Positions 1 through 6,432 of a DNA stretch of 8,291 nucleotides are shown in pieces (the first letter of the stretch is position 1; every line of letters begins with the position of its first letter). This DNA comes from Pseudomonadota bacterium. Lineage in GTDB: Bacteria > Pseudomonadota > Alphaproteobacteria > Acetobacterales > Acetobacteraceae. The stretch spans positions 1 through 8,291 of the forward strand of contig JAJXSZ010000129.1 of assembly GCA_021784255.1 (NCBI GenBank), read 5' to 3'. The position numbers were made by a program, and so were the translations under genes. The notes below the pieces were generated by a model. The model did not search any database, was not told the DNA's origin, and saw only the letters and a program-made list of their open reading frames with translations.

Positions 1-1
1 C

Positions 2-1723
2 CTGCTGGCCGCCGCCGAGACGCTCTCGCGCGCGCCGCCGGCGCGCGGCCCCGCGCTCGCCATCCTCTCCGACGGCGTCGGCCCCGCCCAGCTTGCCGCC
101 GACGCCGCGCTGCGCGAGGGGCTGACGATCCTGCAGCCCTCGGCCGCGCTGCTCGAGCGCCTGGCCCCCTTCGGCGCCAGCGCCCCCGCCTCCCTCGGCG
201 GCGCGATGCTGGTGCCGGAGGCCAGCCTGGTCGCCGCCACCGGCGCGCTCGCCGCCGCCCGCGAGACCGGCGGCGTGGTGCTGGTCAAGGCCCCGCGCGC
301 CGCCGCCCCGGCGCTGGTGCGCATCACCGGTGCGCCGGTGCTGCTGGCGCTGATGGGCGAGAGCCATGCCGCCCTGCATCGCGCCGCCCTCATCGCCCAG
401 GGCTTCGCGGTCTTCGCCGGCCCCGCCGCCGCGGTGCAGGGCTTCGCCGACCTGCTGCTGCATCGCCGCATCCGCGCCGCCGCCGCCGAGCGCGTGCACG
501 CCGCCGTCCTCACCGTCGCCCCGGACCGCAGCACCGCGACGCGGCTGCTGCGCGCGCCGGCCTGCGACCTGCCGCCCGACCTGGCCCTGCTGCTGCTCGC
601 CGCCTATGGCATCCCGACCCTGCCGCACCGCCTGGCGCTCTCGCCCGCCGATGCCGCCGACGCCGCCTCGCTGCTCGGCTTTCCGGTGTCGCTGCGCCGC
701 CGCCGCCTCGGTCCGCCGGTCGCTGACGAACGCGTCGCCCTCGGCCTCACCGACCGCCTCTCGGTCGCCGCGGCGGCGCGGCTGCTGCTGGCCGAGACCG
801 ACGACGCGCTGCTGGTCCAGCGCCAGGCCAGCCGCGCCACGGCGCTGGCGCTGCGCCTCTACGACGACGCCATCGTCGGTCCGACGCTGTTCCTCGGGCC
901 CGGCGGCGCCTTCGCGCAGGATCGCCATCTCGCCGCCTGCGCCCTGCCGCCGCTCAACCTGCCGCTCGCCCATGCGCTGCTCGACCGGCTGCCGCCGCCG
1001 GTGCTCGCCGCCCGCCCCGACCGCAGCGCGCCGGACCGCGCCGCGCTGGCCGGCCTGCTGGTGCGCGTGAGCCAGCTCCTCGTCGATCATCCGGCGATCG
1101 CCGGGCTGGCCCTCGACCCGATCTTCGCCGACGCCGAGGGGGTCGCGGTCGCCGATGCCTGGGTGCGCACCCGCGCGGCCGGCGAGCGCGCCTTCCTCGC
1201 CATCCCGCCCTATCCCTCCGACCTCGAGGAGGACGTCACCATCGGCACGCAGCGCTTCCACCTGCGCCCGATCCGCCCCGAGGACGCGGTGGCACACGCC
1301 GCCTTCTTCTCGCGCCTGCCGCCCGAGGACGTGCGCTACCGCTTCTTCAACGCCATCCGCGAGCTGCCGGCGGAGCTGGCCGCGCGGCTGACGCAGATCG
1401 ATTACGGCCGCGAAATGGCCTTCGTCGCCATGCGCGGACGTGACATCGTCGGCATCGCCCGCCTCGTCTGCGAGCGCGAGACCGAGGCGGAATTTGCCGT
1501 GGTCGTGCAGCCGGACATGAAGGGCACCGGCCTCGCCCATGCGCTGATGCATCGGGTCCTCGCCTGGGCGCCGCGCCAGGGGGTCACCGGCATCGTCGGC
1601 CTGGTGCTCGCCGACAACGCGCCGATGCAGGCTTTCGTGCGCAGCCTCGGCTTCACGCTGCGCCGCCTGCCCGCCGAGCCCGACATCCTCGAGGCCCGCC
1701 TCGATCTGGCTCCGTCACCCTGA
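2..1723 (+). CDS. Pat/YfiQ-like protein lysine acetyltransferase (acyl-CoA synthetase-like + GNAT), 5'-partial
   Basis: The open frame runs from the window edge (first full codon at base 2) to TGA 1721-1723, giving 573 visible residues. The ATG at 206 is internal, because the upstream codons continue the same fold. Residues about 1-165 resemble the succinyl-CoA-ligase-like part of NDP-forming acyl-CoA synthetases. Residues about 190-400 resemble the ATP-grasp part (LAAYGIPTLP, ALGFPV-like and LFLGPGG segments). Residues about 408-570 are a GNAT domain with LRPIRPEDA, the Pat-typical QIDYGREMAFVAM, an AEFAVVV strand whose Glu is near residue 497, an acetyl-CoA loop KGTGLA (residues 507-512) and a C-terminal LGF. 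This is the Pat order, in which the synthetase half is a regulatory sensor and the GNAT half acetylates lysines, classically on acyl-CoA synthetases. The ATP-grasp motif region looks degenerate: Lys is replaced by Arg and HKSD is absent. The acetyl-CoA loop has Lys where Gln or Arg is usual. The family call is firm, but the substrate is unknown. Confidence 0.85.
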   Translation: MLAAAETLSRAPPARGPALAILSDGVGPAQLAADAALREGLTILQPSAALLERLAPFGASAPASLGGAMLVPEASLVAATGALAAARETGGVVLVKAPRAAAPALVRITGAPVLLALMGESHAALHRAALIAQGFAVFAGPAAAVQGFADLLLHRRIRAAAAERVHAAVLTVAPDRSTATRLLRAPACDLPPDLALLLLAAYGIPTLPHRLALSPADAADAASLLGFPVSLRRRRLGPPVADERVALGLTDRLSVAAAARLLLAETDDALLVQRQASRATALALRLYDDAIVGPTLFLGPGGAFAQDRHLAACALPPLNLPLAHALLDRLPPPVLAARPDRSAPDRAALAGLLVRVSQLLVDHPAIAGLALDPIFADAEGVAVADAWVRTRAAGERAFLAIPPYPSDLEEDVTIGTQRFHLRPIRPEDAVAHAAFFSRLPPEDVRYRFFNAIRELPAELAARLTQIDYGREMAFVAMRGRDIVGIARLVCERETEAEFAVVVQPDMKGTGLAHALMHRVLAWAPRQGVTGIVGLVLADNAPMQAFVRSLGFTLRRLPAEPDILEARLDLAPSP

Positions 1724-1728
1724 CCGTG

Positions 1729-1753
1729 GCGGCCTCTGAGCGGGGCCGCTTTT
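1729..1753 (+). terminator. Intrinsic terminator after the acetyltransferase gene
   Basis: Six bases after the TGA, GCGGCCTC (1729-1736) pairs with GGGGCCGC (1742-1749). This gives 8 bp including one G-T wobble, with a 5-base loop, followed directly by TTTT (1750-1753). Stem plus T-run is the rho-independent pattern. It would insulate the acetyltransferase from the transporter operon. The T-run is short, so termination may be partial. Confidence 0.6.
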
Positions 1754-1777
1754 CCTGCCGCCCCGGGCGCGTATAGT
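1750..1777 (+). promoter_or_regulatory. Possible promoter of the dpp operon
   Basis: TATAGT at 1772-1777 is a good -10 match in an otherwise very GC-rich gap. A poor -35 candidate (TTTTCC, 1750-1755) lies 16 bases upstream and overlaps the terminator T-run. Transcription would start near 1784, leaving a leader of about 50 bases before the dppA ATG. This is the only visible promoter candidate between the terminator and the operon. It rests on one hexamer and is tentative. Confidence 0.35.
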
Positions 1778-1835
1778 GGCCGTCGAGAACAAGCCTGCCG
1801 CCCGGCCGTCCGGGTATCGAACAGGGGGATCCAGA

Positions 1836-3431
1836 ATGAACCGCACCTTCTCGCGCCGCTCCGTCATGCTTGGCGCCGGCGCCGCCGTTTCCGGCCTGAC
1901 ACTCGCCGATGCCGCGCCGCGCGCCTTCGCCGCGGCCCCGCCCGACACGCTGGTGATCGGCATGGCCGCCGATCCCACCGGGCTCGACCCGGAAGCGGTG
2001 CTCAACAACACCTCGGGCTTCATCATGGCCGCCGTCTTCGACAGCCTGATGAAATACAAGCCCGGAACGACCGACCCGATGCCCGGCCTCGCCCAGTCCT
2101 ACGAGGTCGCGCCGGACGGGCTCACCTACACGTTCCACCTGCGCCAGAACGTCGCGTTCCACGACGGCACGCCGTTCAACGCCAAGGCGCTGCTCGACGG
2201 CATCGACCGGCTGCTCAAAAAATCCTCGCCGATCTACATCTACAACACCGGCCCGGTCGAAGGTTATATCGACTTCACCTACGGCTCCGTCACCTCCTAC
2301 ACCGCCTCCGACGCCAACACCGTCGTCTTCAAGCTGAAGACGCCGAACGCGCCCTTCCTGACCAGCCTGGCGATGGTCTGGAACGGCGTCGTCAGCCCCG
2401 CCGCCGCGACCAAGTACGGGAAGGATTTCCGCCAGCATCCGGTCGGCACCGGCCCCTACGTCTTCGAGGAGTGGCGCCCGCGCGACGCCGTCATCCTCAA
2501 GGCCAACGAGAAATACTGGGGCGGGCGGCCGCACGTCACCAACCTCGTCTTCAAGGAATACCCGGACCCGTCGGCGGGCCTGCTGGCGCTCAAGAACGGC
2601 GACATGCACATCTGGGCCGATACCAGCACCCAGCTCCTGCCGGCGCTGCAGGCCGACCACCAGCTGCGCATCCTGACCCAGCCGGGGCTGGCCACCAGCG
2701 GCGTCGGCATGCCCTGCGACACCGCCCCGTTCAACGACGTGCGGGTGCGCCAGGCGTTCAACTACGCGGTCGACAAGAACGCGATCGACAAGGCGCTCTA
2801 TCACGGCCTCGCGGCGATGATGACCTCGCCGCTGCCGGGCTCCGAATGGAGCTTCGATCCGTCGCTGAAGGGCTATCCGTACGATCCCGCGAAGGCGAAG
2901 GCGTTGCTGGCGGCGGCCGGCGTGAAGCCCGGCTTCGAGGTCGAGCTGCTCGCCTACAATTCGCCACGCGGCTACAACCCGATCGGCCCCGATCTCGGCG
3001 TCGCGGTGCAGGGCTACCTCGAGAAGGTCGGCGTCAAGATCAACGTGCGCAAGGTCGAGTTCGGCGCCTATCTCTCGACCATCCGCAGCGCCAAGTACAA
3101 GGGCCTGTTCCTGGTCGGCTGGACCGGCGACAACGGCGACCCCGATAATTTCCTCAACGCGCTCTATGGCGGCACCAACATCCCGGTGACGGATACGCCG
3201 CGCTACAAGAACGACAAGCTCGACGCGCTGTTCGTCAAGGGGCTGCAGAGCACCTCGCACGCCGCGCGCGTGGCGATCTACCAGGAGGCGCAGAAGATCA
3301 TCCTGCACGACGCGCCGTGGATCTTCATCAACTCGGTGCTGCAGGTCCGCGCCATCAGCGACCGGGTCAAGGGCTACCAGCTCAACCCGACGCAGATGTT
3401 CTTCGACCTGGAGAAGGTCTCGCTCGCCTGA
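1836..3431 (+). CDS. dppA: DppA-like periplasmic peptide-binding protein of an ABC importer (SBP family 5), Tat-exported
   Basis: This 531-residue protein captures substrate in the periplasm for the permease genes that follow. The ATG at 1836 is chosen because AGGGGGA (1823-1829) sits 6 bases upstream; the in-frame GTG at 1776 overlaps the putative -10 box. The N-terminus FSRRSVML (residues 5-12) fits the twin-arginine consensus. A hydrophobic stretch and an AFA cleavage site near residue 32 follow, with no lipobox Cys, so a soluble periplasmic protein is expected. Family 5 hallmarks are LDPEAV near the mature N-terminus, a TYTFHLRQNVAFHDGTPF-type segment, GTGPYVFEEW, VRQAFNYAVDK and YDPAKAKALLAAAG. 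GWTGDNGDPDNF (residues 428-439) closely matches the E. coli DppA segment that contains the Asp contacting the peptide amino terminus. Dipeptides are therefore the first guess, but this family also carries oligopeptides, glutathione, nickel chelates and opines. Confidence 0.9.
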   Translation: MNRTFSRRSVMLGAGAAVSGLTLADAAPRAFAAAPPDTLVIGMAADPTGLDPEAVLNNTSGFIMAAVFDSLMKYKPGTTDPMPGLAQSYEVAPDGLTYTFHLRQNVAFHDGTPFNAKALLDGIDRLLKKSSPIYIYNTGPVEGYIDFTYGSVTSYTASDANTVVFKLKTPNAPFLTSLAMVWNGVVSPAAATKYGKDFRQHPVGTGPYVFEEWRPRDAVILKANEKYWGGRPHVTNLVFKEYPDPSAGLLALKNGDMHIWADTSTQLLPALQADHQLRILTQPGLATSGVGMPCDTAPFNDVRVRQAFNYAVDKNAIDKALYHGLAAMMTSPLPGSEWSFDPSLKGYPYDPAKAKALLAAAGVKPGFEVELLAYNSPRGYNPIGPDLGVAVQGYLEKVGVKINVRKVEFGAYLSTIRSAKYKGLFLVGWTGDNGDPDNFLNALYGGTNIPVTDTPRYKNDKLDALFVKGLQSTSHAARVAIYQEAQKIILHDAPWIFINSVLQVRAISDRVKGYQLNPTQMFFDLEKVSLA

Positions 3432-3462
3432 CCGGCCTGCCGGACGCGACCGGGCCCTCCTG

Positions 3463-3486
3463 CCGGCGGGGTGTGCGCCCCGCCGG
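3463..3486 (+). repeat. Perfect 9-bp intercistronic hairpin 1
   Basis: CCGGCGGGG (3463-3471) and CCCCGCCGG (3478-3486) are exact reverse complements around a 6-base loop. No T-run follows, so it is unlikely to be a strong intrinsic terminator. Hairpins just after binding-protein genes often protect the upstream transcript from 3' exonucleases, which fits its place 31 bases after the dppA stop codon. The in-frame GTG at 3471 lies inside the stem. Confidence 0.6.
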
Positions 3487-3504
3487 GGACGGCTGGTCTG
3501 GCTG

Positions 3505-3528
3505 CCGGCGCGGCGGGTGCCGCGCCGG
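3505..3528 (+). repeat. Perfect 10-bp intercistronic hairpin 2
   Basis: CCGGCGCGGC (3505-3514) and GCCGCGCCGG (3519-3528) are exact reverse complements with a GGGT loop. It lies 18 bases after hairpin 1 and 23 bases before the dppB Shine-Dalgarno core. There is no T-run. As RNA it should be very stable and could impede ribosomes or RNases between dppA and dppB. Confidence 0.6.
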
Positions 3529-3563
3529 TTGGGGCTGGTGTCGCTGCCGGGGGAGGTGAAGCC

Positions 3564-4568
3564 ATTCTCGACTACCTCGCCGGCCGGCTCGGCCAATTAC
3601 TGCTGGTGCTGCTCGGGGTCAGCATCGTCGTGTTCGTCGCCATGCACCTGCTGCCCGGCGACGTCGCGACGCTGCTGCTCGGCGACCGCGCGACCGTGGC
3701 CTCGCTCGCGCGGCTGCGCCACCAGCTCGGCCTCGACCAGCCGGTCCTGGTGCAATACTGGCGCTTCCTCACCAGCGCGCTCGACGGCGATTTCGGCCTC
3801 TCGCTGCGCGACAACCGTCCGGCGCTGGGCGAGGTGCTGGCGGCCTTCCCGACCACCGTCGAGCTGACCGTCTCCGCCCTCGCGCTGGCCGTCCTGGTCG
3901 GCGTTCCGCTCGGCGTCTTCGCCGCCTTCAAGGAAGGGAGCTGGCTCGACACCGCGATCACCACGCCGACGCTGTTCGGCGTCTCCATGCCGGTGTTCTG
4001 GCTCGGCCTCATGGCGCTGCTGCTGTTCTCGGAGGTCCTCGGCTGGCTGCCCACCGGCGGCCTGCTCGAAGTCGGCGCCCCGGTGCCCGTGCGCACCGGC
4101 TTCAGCATCATCGACGCGCTGCTCACCGGCCGCGCTTCGCTGTTCTGGCAGGCGATCCGCCACCTCATCCTGCCTGCCTGCACGCTCGCCACCATCCCGC
4201 TCGCGCTCATCACCCGCATCACCCGCGGCGAGGTGCTGGCCAGCATGCATCTCGACCACGTCCGCACCGCCCGCGCCAAGGGCCTGCCGGAGGGCCGCGT
4301 CCGTCGCGCCCATATCCTGCGCAACGCGCTGATCCCGATCGTCACCGTGATCGGCCTGCAGCTCGGGTTGCTGCTCTCCGGCGCCTTCCTCACCGAAACC
4401 ATCTTCTCGCTGCCCGGCCTCGGCCGGCTGATGGTCGATGCCATCCTCGCGCGCGACTACCCGATCGTGCAGACCGGCGCGCTGTTCATCGCCGGCCTGT
4501 TCGTGGTGGTGAATTTCGGCGTCGACATCTCCTATGCCCTGCTCGACCCCAGGGTTCGCCGCCGGTGA
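3564..4568 (+). CDS. dppB: DppB-like ABC importer permease, probable ATT start
   Basis: Inner-membrane permease, 334 residues from ATT 3564, which is usual for DppB/OppB proteins. The family typically begins with M-L-x-Y-L-x-x-R-L just before the first helix; here the frame reads ILDYLAGRL, so the ATT codon falls exactly where Met is expected. GGAGG (3552-3556) lies 7 bases upstream. The only upstream in-frame ordinary start is GTG 3471, which sits inside a hairpin and would add 31 Ala/Gly-rich residues. Later GTG/ATG codons would cut helix 1. Visible family features are helix 1 at about 9-29 with HLLPGD after it, DGDFGLSLRDN (residues 74-84) before the second helix, and the cytoplasmic coupling loop (EAA-type) HVRTARAKGLPEGRV near residues 231-246. 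It pairs with DppC to form the channel. Its TGA overlaps the dppC GTG. Product certain, start less so; an annotator limited to ATG/GTG/TTG would give 3471. Confidence 0.88.
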   Translation: MLDYLAGRLGQLLLVLLGVSIVVFVAMHLLPGDVATLLLGDRATVASLARLRHQLGLDQPVLVQYWRFLTSALDGDFGLSLRDNRPALGEVLAAFPTTVELTVSALALAVLVGVPLGVFAAFKEGSWLDTAITTPTLFGVSMPVFWLGLMALLLFSEVLGWLPTGGLLEVGAPVPVRTGFSIIDALLTGRASLFWQAIRHLILPACTLATIPLALITRITRGEVLASMHLDHVRTARAKGLPEGRVRRAHILRNALIPIVTVIGLQLGLLLSGAFLTETIFSLPGLGRLMVDAILARDYPIVQTGALFIAGLFVVVNFGVDISYALLDPRVRRR

Positions 4569-5422
4569 GCGAGACCGCCATCGCTCCGCCCGCCGTCCCC
4601 TCCGCGCGCGCGGGGCTGCTCGCGCGCCCGGCGGCGAAGGCGGGCCTGGGCATCGTCGTGCTGTTCCTCTTCGTCTGCGCCGCGGCCCCCCTGATCGCGC
4701 CGCACGATCCCTATGGTCAGGACCTGATGAGCGCGCTCGCCGGCCCGTCCTGGGCGCATCCGCTCGGCACCGACCAGTACGGCCGCGACGTGCTGAGCCG
4801 CGTGCTCTACGGCGCGCGCTACGCGCTGTTCGCGGTCGTCGTCGGCGACGGCCTGGCCCTCCTCCTCGGCTCCGCGCTCGGCCTGCTCGCCGGCTATCTC
4901 GGCGGCGCGCTCGACGCCGTGATCATGCGCCTCGTCGACATCCTGCTCGCCTTTCCCTACCTGCTGCTCGCCCTCATCCTCGTTGCCGCCCTCGGCCCCA
5001 GCCTGCTGCACTCGCTGATCGCGATCGGCATCGTCTACACGCCGCAATACGCCCGCCTGATCCGCGGCCAGGTGCTCACCGTGCGCCAGAGCGACTATGT
5101 CCGCGCCACCCGCGCGCTCGGCGCCTCGACACCGCGCATCCTGCTGCGCCACGTCACCCCCAACAGCCTCTCCCCCGTCGTGGTGATGGCGACGCTGCAG
5201 GCCGGCTCGGTGATCATCGAGACCGCCGGCCTGTCCTTCCTCGGCCTCGGCGCCCAGCCGCCCTCGCCCGACTGGGGCGCGCTGCTCGCGGACGGGCAGA
5301 ACTACTTCCTCACCGCCTGGTGGATCGCCACCTTCCCCGGCCTCGCGATCTTCGCCGTGGTGCTCGGCTTCAACCTGTTCGGCGATGCGCTGCGCCGCGC
5401 CTTCGATCCGCGCGCGCAATGA
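4565..5422 (+). CDS. dppC: DppC-like ABC importer permease
   Basis: Second inner-membrane permease, 285 residues, beginning at GTG 4565, which shares GTGA with the dppB stop. The N-terminus suits the family: a short cytoplasmic tail, helix 1 at about 24-46 ending in APLIAPHDPY, then the conserved periplasmic HPLGTDQYGRDVLSRVLYGAR. Several hydrophobic helices follow, with a coupling loop YVRATRALGASTPRILLRHV near residues 177-197 that should dock on an ATPase, and a late LSFLGLGAQPPSPDWG segment typical of DppC/OppC. The protein ends FDPRAQ, close to the usual C-terminus. The 4-base overlap indicates translation coupled to dppB. Its TGA overlaps the dppD ATG in the same way. Confidence 0.92.
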   Translation: MSETAIAPPAVPSARAGLLARPAAKAGLGIVVLFLFVCAAAPLIAPHDPYGQDLMSALAGPSWAHPLGTDQYGRDVLSRVLYGARYALFAVVVGDGLALLLGSALGLLAGYLGGALDAVIMRLVDILLAFPYLLLALILVAALGPSLLHSLIAIGIVYTPQYARLIRGQVLTVRQSDYVRATRALGASTPRILLRHVTPNSLSPVVVMATLQAGSVIIETAGLSFLGLGAQPPSPDWGALLADGQNYFLTAWWIATFPGLAIFAVVLGFNLFGDALRRAFDPRAQ

Positions 5423-6432
5423 CCGCCGGCGCCCCGCATGCGGCACCCGCCGCACTGCTCGAGGTCGAGGACCTGTCGCTCGCCTACGGCCAGGTCCCGG
5501 CCCTCGAGCATGTCTCGCTCGCCCTCGCGCAGGGCGAGAGCCTGGTCGTGGTCGGCGAATCCGGCTCCGGCAAGTCGACCCTGGCACTCGCCATCATGCG
5601 CCTGCTGCCGCGCACCGCGCGCACCGGCTCCGGGCGGATCCGTTTCTTCGCCGCCGACGGCGCCGCGCACGACCTCGCCGCGGCGGACCGGCGCGAGCTC
5701 GAGCGGCTGCGCGGGCGCGAGATCGGCATGATCTTCCAGGAGCCGATGACCAGCCTCAACCCGGTCTACCGGGTGGGCGCGCAGATCACCGAGGCGCTGC
5801 GCTACCACGAGGACCTGTCGCGCGCCGCGCTGCACGCGCGCGCCGCCGCCCTGCTCGGCCATCTCGGCGTTCCGGAGCCGGAACGGCGCATGCAGGCCTA
5901 TCCGCACGAACTCTCCGGCGGCCTGCGCCAGCGCGTGATGATCGCGATCGCGCTCGCCTGCAACCCCTCGCTGCTGATCGCCGACGAGCCCACCACCGCG
6001 CTCGACGTCACCATCCAGGCGCAGATCCTGACGCTGCTGAAGCGCCTGCGCGCCGAGCGCGGCATGGCGCTGCTGTTCATCACCCACCATCTCGGCGTCG
6101 CGCGCGAGGTCGCCGACCGCATCCTCGTCCTCTACGCCGGGCGCGCGGTGGAGGAGGGGCCGGTCGCCGACGTCATCGCCCGCCCGCTGCATCCCTACAC
6201 GGCGGCCCTGCTGCAATCCGTCCCGCGCCTGGGCATGACCAAGGACGCGTTCACGCTTCCGGCGATCGGCGGCAGCGTCCCCGATCCGCTGCACCCGCCC
6301 CCCGGCTGCGCCTTCGCCCCGCGCTGCCCCGCCTTCCGCCCCGGGCTCTGCGACCGCGCCGAGCCGCCGCTCGCGCCGCTGGGCGCGGGGCGCGCCGTGC
6401 GCTGCGTGCGGGCGGGGGAGCTGGGCGCATGA
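5419..6432 (+). CDS. dppD: DppD-like ABC importer ATPase
   Basis: Cytoplasmic ATPase, 337 residues, starting at ATG 5419 within the ATGA overlap with dppC. Motifs in order are Walker A GESGSGKST (46-54), Q-loop IFQEPMTSLNP, signature LSGGLRQR (165-172), Walker B LLIADE (185-190), D-loop TALD and switch His223 in ITHHLG. The residue after the switch His is His224, where Asp is usual. The C-terminal oligopeptide/dipeptide extension starts at HPYTAALLQSVPRL and holds four Cys at 297, 303, 311 and 329 (C-x5-C-x7-C-x17-C), the arrangement linked to a [4Fe-4S] cluster in related OppD/DppD proteins. It should pair with DppF to drive DppBC. All catalytic motifs are present, so an active ATPase is expected. 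Confidence 0.92.
   Translation: MTAGAPHAAPAALLEVEDLSLAYGQVPALEHVSLALAQGESLVVVGESGSGKSTLALAIMRLLPRTARTGSGRIRFFAADGAAHDLAAADRRELERLRGREIGMIFQEPMTSLNPVYRVGAQITEALRYHEDLSRAALHARAAALLGHLGVPEPERRMQAYPHELSGGLRQRVMIAIALACNPSLLIADEPTTALDVTIQAQILTLLKRLRAERGMALLFITHHLGVAREVADRILVLYAGRAVEEGPVADVIARPLHPYTAALLQSVPRLGMTKDAFTLPAIGGSVPDPLHPPPGCAFAPRCPAFRPGLCDRAEPPLAPLGAGRAVRCVRAGELGA

Larger units (their letters stand above)
3432..3566 (+). promoter_or_regulatory. Structured dppA-dppB intercistronic leader with dppB ribosome site
   Basis: These 132 noncoding bases plus the start codon hold, in order: CCTCCT (3456-3461), a 9-bp perfect hairpin (3463-3486), a 10-bp perfect hairpin (3505-3528), and the Shine-Dalgarno core GGAGG (3552-3556), 7 bases before ATT 3564-3566. 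CCTCCT can pair with GGGAGG (3551-3556), which would close a stem around both hairpins and hide the ribosome site. The layout suggests stabilisation of dppA mRNA and reduced dppB initiation. The pairings are read directly from the bases; the regulatory effect is inference. Confidence 0.45.

Noticed and set aside
27..49. GC palindrome near the window start (CGCGCGCCG / CGGCGCGCG)
   Set aside because: It lies inside coding sequence and is explained by GC-rich Arg/Ala/Pro codons.
206..208. ATG at 206 as the start of the acetyltransferase gene
   Set aside because: The same frame is open to the window edge, and residues encoded before 206 (for example LAILSDGVGPAQLAADAA) continue the acyl-CoA-synthetase-like domain, so the gene is truncated by the window.
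1776..1835. GTG at 1776 as the dppA start
   Set aside because: It would put 20 extra polar residues before a normal Tat signal, overlaps the putative -10 element, and lacks a ribosome site; the ATG at 1836 has one.
3471..3563. GTG at 3471 as the dppB start
   Set aside because: It would add an Ala/Gly-rich 31-residue stretch unlike any permease N-terminus, it lies within a perfect hairpin, and no Shine-Dalgarno sequence precedes it at the right distance.
1653..3596. A 647-codon open frame on the minus strand opposite the dppA gene
   Set aside because: It is a shadow created by GC-rich third positions of dppA. The translation is Arg/Asp/Gly/Val-rich low-complexity sequence with no recognisable fold, whereas the plus strand encodes a clear binding protein.
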